From JAVWHX01 sp036639875 (GTDB lineage Bacteria; Bacillota_I; Bacilli_A; Erysipelotrichales; Coprobacillaceae), in NCBI GenBank assembly GCA_036639875.1, contig JAVWHX010000032.1, positions 1 to 26,750 of the forward strand: DNA of 26,750 nucleotides, in the 5' to 3' direction. How positions within the stretch are numbered: position 1 is the first letter of the stretch; the number at the start of each line of letters is the position of its first letter. The translations under genes were made by a program, and so were the position numbers. Below the pieces are notes generated by a model, which saw nothing but the letters and a program-made list of their open reading frames with translations, made no database searches and was not told where the DNA came from. Of this stretch, positions 15,882-21,449 are shown piece by piece.

Positions 15882-16664
15882 TTATCCCTCCATATCTACT
15901 TTCACTCTACCCATACCACAATTGATATCAATCATTCTATCAGTTGTTCCATGGTTTGACTTTTCATTACCTAGTGAAGTTATCTTTTCATCACCAATTT
16001 TAACAGAGCCAAGTCCAACTTTAGCTTTATAATTAAAATCATCTTCATTTCCAATTAATTCAACATCAGTATTTCCCATACCAACACTAATTTTAATTGT
16101 ATCTTGAATAAGTACATTATCAGCATTAGCATTACCCATGCCAACATCTAATTTCATATCTTGACACTTTACATTCTCAATACTCAAATTACCTGCACCA
16201 ACATTAAACTCCACACTATCACTTTTCAAATCATATACTTTTAAACTACCAGCATTTGCATTAAGTTTTGCTTTTTGAATAGTCATATCTTTAGGTACAT
16301 AAATTTCTATTTGAGAACGATCATAACTCCTAAACCATTTCCAATAATGAGCTTGATTAATAACCAAAGTATTTCCAGTTTGATAAACCTCAAAACCATC
16401 ATACACAGTATTTGCTTTAACTTCAACTCTATCATTATCACTTTCAATAAATTTAACTGTTCCACTATGAATATCAATATCAAATTCATATATAGAATTA
16501 GTTGTTTGATAATCTACATCATTTATTCTTTCTGCATCCCATCGCCAATCAAAATGATTAAAGAAATCAAGTCTCATTTGACTTAAACCACCCATTGATA
16601 CTCCAATAGCAATCAATGTAACCCCAATACAAAAGCTAATCAATACTTTATAAGTTGTTTTCAT
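15882..16664 (-). CDS. DUF4097-type membrane-anchored beta-repeat protein
   Basis: 260 residues: one N-terminal transmembrane anchor (VLISFCIGVTLIAIGVSMGG), then an extracytoplasmic beta-solenoid domain. Repeating strand motifs include LNANAGSLKVYDL, FNVGAGNLSIENV, LDVGMGNANADNV, ISVGMGNTDVELI and INCGMGRVKVDM, a roughly 20-residue period typical of DUF4097/DUF2154 'adhesin-like' proteins related to LiaF C-termini. It overlaps the HAAS gene by 4 bp (ATGA) and is followed at once by the PspC gene, so it is part of one envelope-sensing unit. Its ligand is unknown. Confidence 0.85.
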   Translation of the reverse strand: MKTTYKVLISFCIGVTLIAIGVSMGGLSQMRLDFFNHFDWRWDAERINDVDYQTTNSIYEFDIDIHSGTVKFIESDNDRVEVKANTVYDGFEVYQTGNTLVINQAHYWKWFRSYDRSQIEIYVPKDMTIQKAKLNANAGSLKVYDLKSDSVEFNVGAGNLSIENVKCQDMKLDVGMGNANADNVLIQDTIKISVGMGNTDVELIGNEDDFNYKAKVGLGSVKIGDEKITSLGNEKSNHGTTDRMIDINCGMGRVKVDMEG

Positions 16665-17386
16665 GATTGTGCCTCCTTGCGATTAAATATCTTTGCAAGC
16701 CCATCACTAATTGCATTGAAGACACCTGGAATTGCATCTCTAAAGAACCAACCTGCTATTCTTCCAAAAATATGAGCAAGACCAATTAATAAACTTCCTA
16801 TTCCAATACAAATCAACCCAGCTCCTGGAAATGTAAATAACTGAATAACCCCAGTAACAATAAGCACAATAGCCGCTATATATAATCCAATTGTAATAAT
16901 CCAAAAACCAAATATCAAACTAAAGAAAACTGCAAATACTGAAAACCCTGCTCCAAATAACCCACCAAATATAGAGAATGAAAATGGTATAAAAGCAAAT
17001 AAAGCAATAACAATCAAGATAATTCTATCTCCAGAAGCTAAATCATCCCACTTTTGTCTAAAACCAGAATGAGATGTCTTTGATGATTTTTGACGTTTAC
17101 TTTCTTTTGCATCAACATCAATAACTTCATAGTTTTTTTGATAATTATCACTTGAAAACCCTTGATTCCCAACATTAATATGATCATCAAACTGACCTCT
17201 TAATCCATCTTTTATAATTGCTGCCACTCTACTTGGTTCCCCTAACTCAGCAATTACTTTATCTTCATTATCTACCCCTGCTTCATCAAAATAATCCTCA
17301 TAAAACGATAGAGCTTCAGCCCTTTCATCATCACTAATATCTTGTAATAAGTATTTTAGTTCCTTCATAAACTCCTGTCTACTCAT
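16661..17386 (-). CDS. HAAS/DUF1700-domain membrane protein
   Basis: Membrane protein of 241 residues. Residues 1-62 are a HAAS (DUF1700) cytosolic helical domain (RQEFMKELKYLLQDI, then EALSFYEDYFDEAG and ELGEPSRVAAII); a charged linker ends near 115 and about four membrane segments follow. HAAS domains pair with PadR regulators and probably transmit signals between the membrane and PadR. ATG 17386 lies inside the PadR gene (8-bp overlap); GGGGGGG is about 6 nt upstream. I reject a longer frame to 17404, which would start before the ribosome binding site. Confidence 0.88.
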   Translation of the reverse strand: MSRQEFMKELKYLLQDISDDERAEALSFYEDYFDEAGVDNEDKVIAELGEPSRVAAIIKDGLRGQFDDHINVGNQGFSSDNYQKNYEVIDVDAKESKRQKSSKTSHSGFRQKWDDLASGDRIILIVIALFAFIPFSFSIFGGLFGAGFSVFAVFFSLIFGFWIITIGLYIAAIVLIVTGVIQLFTFPGAGLICIGIGSLLIGLAHIFGRIAGWFFRDAIPGVFNAISDGLAKIFNRKEAQS

Positions 17387-17705
17387 CAAGATTCCCCCCC
17401 TCAAATAACTTATTAATCTTCAAAATATATTCATACCATTCTTGTTTATACATATTTAATTGTACAACACCTGAACCTGTAAGTTTATAATATCTTCTAT
17501 TTCTTCCTTGAAACTCTTGATCATATGTCTCTAAACAGCCATCTTTTAATAACCTTCTTAAAACCGGATATAATGTAGACTCGCTTACATTCAAGACCGA
17601 CTGAACATCTTGAGTAATCTTATAACCATATGTTCCTTCCTTATCCCGAGAAACAACTGATAGAACAACCGCATCTAACAAAGCAGCACCAGTATTAAAT
17701 ATCAT
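17379..17705 (-). CDS. PadR-family transcriptional regulator
   Basis: Small winged-helix repressor (108 residues, subfamily without the long C-terminal coiled coil beyond the dimer helix). It shows ALLDAVVLSVVSRDKEGTYGY, the recognition region VSESTLYPVLRRLLKDG and the wing FQGRNRRYYKLTGSG. It leads the operon PadR-HAAS-DUF4097-PspC. A perfect palindrome covers its promoter, so autorepression is very likely. PadR-HAAS pairs are common in Bacillota; the inducing signal is unknown but probably relates to envelope state. RBS AGAGGG lies about 7 nt before ATG 17705. Confidence 0.93.
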   Translation of the reverse strand: MIFNTGAALLDAVVLSVVSRDKEGTYGYKITQDVQSVLNVSESTLYPVLRRLLKDGCLETYDQEFQGRNRRYYKLTGSGVVQLNMYKQEWYEYILKINKLFEGGNLDE

Positions 17706-17721
17706 CGAATCACCCTCTCTT

Positions 17722-17758
17722 CATATAATACTATACGCCATATAGTATTATATGTCAA
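17722..17758 (-). promoter_or_regulatory. PadR promoter with perfect 14-bp inverted-repeat operator
   Basis: Minus strand -35 TTGACA (17758-17753), exact 17-bp spacer, -10 TATAGT (17735-17730). The inverted repeat CATATAATACTATA (17722-17735) and TATAGTATTATATG (17741-17754), separated by 5 bp, spans the -10 and the spacer. The inner ATACT-N11-AGTAT resembles known PadR sites. Confidence 0.85.
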
Positions 17759-17771
17759 CATAGTATAATAA

Positions 17772-17791
17772 AAAACTTCGTTAGAAGTTTT
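17772..17791 (-). terminator. Terminator of the XRE regulator gene
   Basis: Arms AAAACTTC/GAAGTTTT with a GTTA loop followed by TTTTTTATT on the minus strand; the stop codon of the gene lies in the loop. Confidence 0.8.
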
Positions 17792-18560
17792 CTTTTTTAT
17801 GCTCAAAGTAGTGAGCAATTGCGTAAAAGCAAGGTATTGTTAGAAATATAGCCCACGATGGATGCCACATATCTTTAAAAAATCCATAGTATAAAAAAAT
17901 CATAACTGTTAAAACAGGATATGCAAAACTTGAAAGTTTTCTTTTCTTAATTGCACTTAATAAACTTGTTAAAAGTGGAATCATTAACATGACAATCCAT
18001 GTAGGATGCCAGTTCCCTGTCACAATAGAATAGATAAGAACTCCAAAACCAATTAACATTCCAAAAGGAAAATAATGACTATGTTGATAATGTTCCAAAT
18101 CATACCAATCTTCTTTTTCATATTTTTCCCCATCAACATAAACACCACTATCTCCAATATTAACTTTATGGCCATCCTTTTCTTCAACATGAATACCATG
18201 CCAAGTCACATGAACTTCATCCCCATCTTTTTCCTTCACATGAATACCATCAAAACCAACATGAACATATTCATTCTTTTTATCTTTAAATATACCTTTT
18301 ATCTTATCTTCTTTAACTTCTTCTTGTTTATCTTCTTTAACATCATTAGCTTCATCAGGTTCATGTAATAATAATTGATCTAACGATACTCCATAAAGCT
18401 TAGCAAGTTCAATTAAATTATCTGTATCAGGAGATGCTTCAGCTCTCTCCCATTTACTAATAGCTTGTCTACTAATACCAAGTTCAGCAGCTAATTGTTC
18501 TTGTGATAACCCCTTTTCTTTTCTTAACTGTAATAATTTATTTGCAATTTCTATATTCAT
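17781..18560 (-). CDS. Membrane-anchored XRE regulator with GIHV repeats
   Basis: 259 residues. Residues 1-65 are an XRE (lambda Cro-type) HTH: LRKEKGLSQEQLAAELGIS, then RQAISKWERAEASPD. A charged linker (70-92) follows. Residues about 97-147 hold three tandem repeats of about 17 residues with the core VHVGFDGIHVKEKDG, VHVTWHGIHVEEKDG, VNIGDSGVYVDGEKY. Residues 164-251 contain about four membrane helices, two followed or preceded by the near-identical NWHPTW and MWHPSW. The layout suggests a one-component regulator tethered to the membrane. It stands upstream of the PadR operon with its own promoter and terminator. RBS AGGGAG is 6 nt before ATG 18560. Target and signal are unknown. Confidence 0.85.
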   Translation of the reverse strand: MNIEIANKLLQLRKEKGLSQEQLAAELGISRQAISKWERAEASPDTDNLIELAKLYGVSLDQLLLHEPDEANDVKEDKQEEVKEDKIKGIFKDKKNEYVHVGFDGIHVKEKDGDEVHVTWHGIHVEEKDGHKVNIGDSGVYVDGEKYEKEDWYDLEHYQHSHYFPFGMLIGFGVLIYSIVTGNWHPTWIVMLMIPLLTSLLSAIKKRKLSSFAYPVLTVMIFLYYGFFKDMWHPSWAIFLTIPCFYAIAHYFEHKKENF

Positions 18561-18585
18561 AATATTCTCCCTCCACTACACCCAC

Positions 18586-18615
18586 ATTATAGAAAAATAG
18601 TCATGGTTGCGACAA
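18586..18615 (-). promoter_or_regulatory. Proximal promoter of the XRE regulator
   Basis: -35 TTGTCG (18615-18610), 18-bp spacer, -10 TATAAT (18591-18586), about 25 nt before ATG 18560. The -35 lies in the palindrome GTTGTCGCAAC. Confidence 0.6.
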
Positions 18616-18693
18616 CATATTTTGGCTTGAATGGCCGAAACTATTGGTTGCATTTTGTATTTTAAATACAAAACATGGCTTAAAAAGGTGCTT

Positions 18694-18723
18694 TTTATAG
18701 AACTATAGACTTTTATTAGTCAA
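18694..18723 (-). promoter_or_regulatory. Possible distal promoter upstream of the XRE regulator
   Basis: -35 TTGACT (18723-18718), 18-bp spacer, -10 TATAAA (18699-18694). It would give a leader of about 125 nt that contains the 21-bp palindrome at 18653-18673. Confidence 0.4.
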
Positions 18724-18830
18724 TCCTTTTAAGATATCTCATATTCTACTATCTATATTTTTTATTATACATGATTTTCAAAAAAGCAAAAGAAAATACT
18801 AAAATAAGTATACTCCTTATAATAGAATAA

Positions 18831-18866
18831 AAGAACTTAAAACCCTATTTGGTTCTAAGTTCTTTA
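18831..18866 (-). terminator. Terminator of the pflA-ROK-DUF1648 unit
   Basis: Arms AAAGAACTTA (18831-18840) and TAAGTTCTTT (18857-18866), with an inner AACC/GGTT pairing and a T-rich tail on the minus strand. Confidence 0.75.
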
Positions 18867-18882
18867 AAAGATATATTTAATA

Positions 18883-19233
18883 CTATCTACCAAGCATTCT
18901 TGCAATCATAAACACAGAAATGAAAACAATTGCAACAACATACAAAGTATGATATAACCATGGAAACTTTTTAAACAAGTTACCATTTCCATTAGCATAA
19001 TTAAATTTATAATCAAATGTATACAATAGATTGATAACAATCATAACTACCCAAGCAATAACCAATACACTTTTATTTCCATAGTTATCTACTTGTCCAC
19101 CTAAGTTAACATGAATACCTACTATTGACGGAATATTATTCCAATCCATATACATCATAATTCCAATACCAACAATAGCTATCCATACTATGACTTTAAG
19201 TATTGTTTGATAACGATTTTTCTTATCTATCAT
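18883..19233 (-). CDS. DUF1648-like small membrane protein
   Basis: 116 residues with three predicted membrane helices (about 10-28, 55-71, 91-111). Between the first two lies IPSIVGIHVNLGGQVDNYGNK (core IHVNLGGQVDNYG), matching the DUF1648 signature 'P-x-H-x-N-x-x-G-x-x-D-x-x-G'. DUF1648 domains are found in SdpI-like immunity proteins and many uncharacterised membrane proteins. I use ATG 19233, which overlaps the ROK kinase stop by 11 bp and has no clear ribosome binding site, implying coupled translation; an upstream TTG at 19248 is less likely. Function unknown. Confidence 0.7.
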   Translation of the reverse strand: MIDKKNRYQTILKVIVWIAIVGIGIMMYMDWNNIPSIVGIHVNLGGQVDNYGNKSVLVIAWVVMIVINLLYTFDYKFNYANGNGNLFKKFPWLYHTLYVVAIVFISVFMIARMLGR

Positions 19234-20104
19234 ATGCCATTTTGGCAAGTGCTAAAGCACCACAAACTCCTGCATTATCACCTAATCCTGGAGAAACAAT
19301 ATAATCTTTGATTGCATCAGTTGTAATCTCATCTTTTTGAACATATCCATTTAATCTTTCTTGTAAATATTTATGAACAAGTGGGAAGAGTTGTTCTTGA
19401 TGCATAACTCCACCACCTAGAATAATCTTCTTAGGTGAAATTGTTAAAACATAAATAGCTAATGCTTGAGCAATATACCAAGCTTCTAAATCCCATGCAG
19501 GATGATCTACACCTAATTCATTTCCCTTAACTCCCCATCTTGCTTCAATCGCAGGACCAGCAGCCAATCCTTCAAAACATGTTCCATGATATGGACACTT
19601 TCCAGTATACTTATCATCTTCTCTTTGTGTTAACATCATATGTCCCATTTCAGGATGTAATAATCCATGAACAAGATTTCCTTCAACAATTGCGCCACCA
19701 CCAATACCAGTTCCAATTGTTAAATATAAAGCACTATCTAATCCTTTGGCAGCCCCAAAATAAGCTTCACCTAATGCCGCTCCATTCACATCTGTATCAA
19801 ATCCTATTGGTAACTGAGGATAATGTTTTTGAATAGCTCCAATAATATCAAAATTTGTCCATCCTGGTTTTGGTGTTGTTGTTACATAACCATATGTAGG
19901 ACTATTTAAATCTGGATCAATAGGTCCAAAACATCCCAAACCTAATGCATCAATATCTTTCCCATCAAAAAACTTAAAAATATTTTCAACTGTTTCTTCT
20001 GGATTTGTTGTAGGAAAAGCATCTCTTTCAATAACATTTCCAAATTCATCTCCAATTGCTACTACAAATTTAGTTCCACCTGCTTCAATAGCTCCTAATC
20101 TCAT
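19223..20104 (-). CDS. ROK-family sugar kinase, fructokinase type
   Basis: ATP-dependent hexokinase-like enzyme of 293 residues, probably fructokinase. MRLGAIEAGGTKFVVAIGD is the phosphate-binding start, Asp105 in FDTDVNGAALGE is the likely catalytic base, and TIGTGIGGGAIV follows. The structural zinc site is His155, Cys170, His173 and Cys176 (HPEMGH ... CPYHGTC), with FEGLAAGPAIEARWG after it; this matches Bacillus fructokinase (GmuE/YdhR type) more than glucokinase. The GGGVM near residue 245 closes the ATP site. It starts 13 nt after the pflA stop (GGAGGAAAGA upstream), so sugar phosphorylation is transcriptionally linked to mixed-acid fermentation. Confidence 0.9.
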   Translation of the reverse strand: MRLGAIEAGGTKFVVAIGDEFGNVIERDAFPTTNPEETVENIFKFFDGKDIDALGLGCFGPIDPDLNSPTYGYVTTTPKPGWTNFDIIGAIQKHYPQLPIGFDTDVNGAALGEAYFGAAKGLDSALYLTIGTGIGGGAIVEGNLVHGLLHPEMGHMMLTQREDDKYTGKCPYHGTCFEGLAAGPAIEARWGVKGNELGVDHPAWDLEAWYIAQALAIYVLTISPKKIILGGGVMHQEQLFPLVHKYLQERLNGYVQKDEITTDAIKDYIVSPGLGDNAGVCGALALAKMAYDR

Positions 20105-20117
20105 TTCTCTTTCCTCC

Positions 20118-20867
20118 TTAGTCGTTATGATTCAAAGCATCTTTCATTCCTTTTAAAATAATCTGTCTTGCTTTTATTGCATCTTCTTTTGTTAAAGCTT
20201 CAACACCTTCTAATGGATACTTCATATTCATTTGTTGGTATTTAACAATTCCCATTGTATGATATGGCAATACATCCAAAGCCTTTACATTCTTTAAAGT
20301 TGCAATAAACTCCCCTAAACGATATAAATAATCATCATTTTGAGTATAACCTGGTACAACAACATGTCTAATCCATAAACCAACATTATGATCATCAACA
20401 TAACGTGTAAAATTCATTATTCTATCTAATGGCTGTGATGTTAATTTCATATGTTCAATAGGATCAATATGTTTTATATCTAACATAATCAAATTTGTTA
20501 CTTCTAATAAACGATCCAATTTTTCTAAATATTTTTTAGAATCATTAAATGTTATTCCTGAAGTATCTAAACATGTATGTATACCTTCTTCTTGACATCG
20601 CTTAAAAAGTTCAGTCACAAAATCAATTTGCATTAATGGTTCTCCACCTGTACAAGTTATCCCACCATTCTTATAAAATGCTTCTTTTGAATGATATTGT
20701 TGTAATATTTCTTCAACATCCATCTGTTCCCCAACATTTGGTTCCCATGTATCAGGATTATGACAAAATAAACAACGCATTGGACAACCTTGTAAAAAAA
20801 CAACCAAACGAATTCCAGGACCATCTACCGTTCCACAACTCTCGATTGAATGAACATATCCTTTCAT
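20118..20867 (-). CDS. pflA: Pyruvate formate-lyase activating enzyme (radical SAM)
   Basis: Generates the glycyl radical on pyruvate formate-lyase using S-adenosylmethionine and a [4Fe-4S] cluster. With ATG 20867 it is 249 residues (normal). The cluster cysteines are Cys28, Cys32 and Cys35 (QGCPMRCLFCHNPDTW). VDGPGIRLVVFLQG before it and GGITCTGGEPLMQ (the GGE motif) after it are signatures; HVVVPGYTQ and LPYHTMG also match. I prefer ATG 20867 (AGGTG 6 nt upstream) over GTG 20876, which lacks a good ribosome binding site. It follows the radical-domain gene across a terminator, so it is expressed by readthrough or its own weak promoter. Its substrate here is Gly54 of the separate 79-residue protein. 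Confidence 0.95.
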   Translation of the reverse strand: MKGYVHSIESCGTVDGPGIRLVVFLQGCPMRCLFCHNPDTWEPNVGEQMDVEEILQQYHSKEAFYKNGGITCTGGEPLMQIDFVTELFKRCQEEGIHTCLDTSGITFNDSKKYLEKLDRLLEVTNLIMLDIKHIDPIEHMKLTSQPLDRIMNFTRYVDDHNVGLWIRHVVVPGYTQNDDYLYRLGEFIATLKNVKALDVLPYHTMGIVKYQQMNMKYPLEGVEALTKEDAIKARQIILKGMKDALNHND

Positions 20868-20946
20868 TCCAAACACCTACTTTCCCTAACTATTTTATCA
20901 TATATCATTTAAGATATCACTTACTTTGTATAAAAACATAAAAGAA

Positions 20947-20966
20947 AAAAGCGCCTAAGCGCTTTT
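20947..20966 (-). terminator. Intercistronic terminator between the radical-domain gene and pflA
   Basis: GC-rich hairpin AAAAGCGC/GCGCTTTT with a 4-nt loop and T6 tail on the minus strand, 6 nt past the stop of the 79-residue gene. It probably lowers pflA relative to the structural subunits. Confidence 0.85.
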
Positions 20967-20971
20967 ATATC

Positions 20972-21211
20972 TTATAATGAATCGTGGAATGTACGAGAAA
21001 TAACATCGTTTTGTTGTTCTTTAGTTAATTTTACGAAATTAACTGCATATCCAGATACACGAATAGTTAATTGTGGATATTTTTCTGGATGTGCTTGTGC
21101 ATCAAGTAAAGTTTCTCTATTTAATACGTTAACGTTTAAATGATGACCTCCTTTTTCTGCATAAGCATCTAACATTCCTACTAAGTTTTCAACTTGTTGT
21201 TGATTTGCCAT
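20972..21211 (-). CDS. grcA: Stand-alone glycyl-radical domain of pyruvate formate-lyase (GrcA-like)
   Basis: 79 residues equal to the C-terminal domain of ordinary pyruvate formate-lyase. NLVGMLDAYAEKGGHHLNVNV is seen from residue 9 (core GGHHLNVNVLNRE), then HPEKYPQLTIRVSGYAVNF and KEQQNDVISRTFH. Gly54 in RVSGYAV is the radical-bearing glycine. In E. coli GrcA (YfiD) a similar domain is a spare part for oxygen-cleaved enzyme; here the catalytic gene upstream lacks the domain altogether, so this protein must be an obligatory subunit. AAAGGAG lies about 10 nt before ATG 21211. It is followed by a strong terminator and pflA. Confidence 0.95.
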   Translation of the reverse strand: MANQQQVENLVGMLDAYAEKGGHHLNVNVLNRETLLDAQAHPEKYPQLTIRVSGYAVNFVKLTKEQQNDVISRTFHDSL

Positions 21212-21231
21212 AATTTTAAATCTCCTTTCAT

Positions 21232-21435
21232 TTAAAATTCGTCGTCTTCCATTGGTAAATTTGGAATCTTACAAGCAGTATCACCGCTATCACAATCCAT
21301 CTTTGACACAACGTCAACTCTTTCTATTTCTATATGATCGGGGTCAGTAACTTTCACATTAACATGTCCAGCACCTTGACTCATATTTTGATCTAACATC
21401 TTGACTATTTCATCAATTTCTTTTTGACTAGCCAT
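21232..21435 (-). CDS. 67-residue radical-domain-like protein lacking the glycine loop
   Basis: Small acidic protein between the PFL core and the radical subunit. Its first 30 residues match the start of the 79-residue protein at 12 of 30 positions (MASQKEIDEIVKMLD, then GAGHVNVKV against GGHHLNVNV). After that it diverges: there is no RVSGYAV, and instead Cys48 and Cys55 (CX6C in KMDCDSGDTACK) and an acidic end (PMEDDEF). It cannot carry the radical. It might dock on the same surface of the core as an assembly factor, a protective or inhibitory placeholder, or a metal- or redox-sensing piece. This is inference; I know no named family. The gene is set 14 nt after the PFL stop and 20 nt before the radical subunit. 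Confidence 0.85.
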   Translation of the reverse strand: MASQKEIDEIVKMLDQNMSQGAGHVNVKVTDPDHIEIERVDVVSKMDCDSGDTACKIPNLPMEDDEF

Positions 21436-21449
21436 TATATCTCTTCTTT

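Larger units (their letters stand above)
18561..18882. other. 322-bp intergenic region upstream of the XRE regulator
   Basis: No gene seen. On the minus strand it holds two promoter-like pairs (listed separately), a perfect 21-bp palindrome (18653-18673, TTTTGTATTT-T-AAATACAAAA), the short palindrome GTTGCGACAAC at 18605-18615 covering the proximal -35, and a small AAAAAG-GTG-CTTTTT hairpin near 18683-18697. The right-hand end carries the terminator of the DUF1648 gene. The palindromes are probably operators, perhaps for the XRE protein itself. Confidence 0.6.

Noticed and set aside
18075..18368. 97-codon plus-strand frame opposite the XRE gene
   Set aside because: It is Phe/Ile-rich low complexity, antisense to the GIHV repeats and linker, so a shadow of a coding region.
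18653..18673. Palindrome TTTTGTATTT/AAATACAAAA as an intrinsic terminator
   Set aside because: The loop is one base and no T-run follows on either strand; an operator is more likely.
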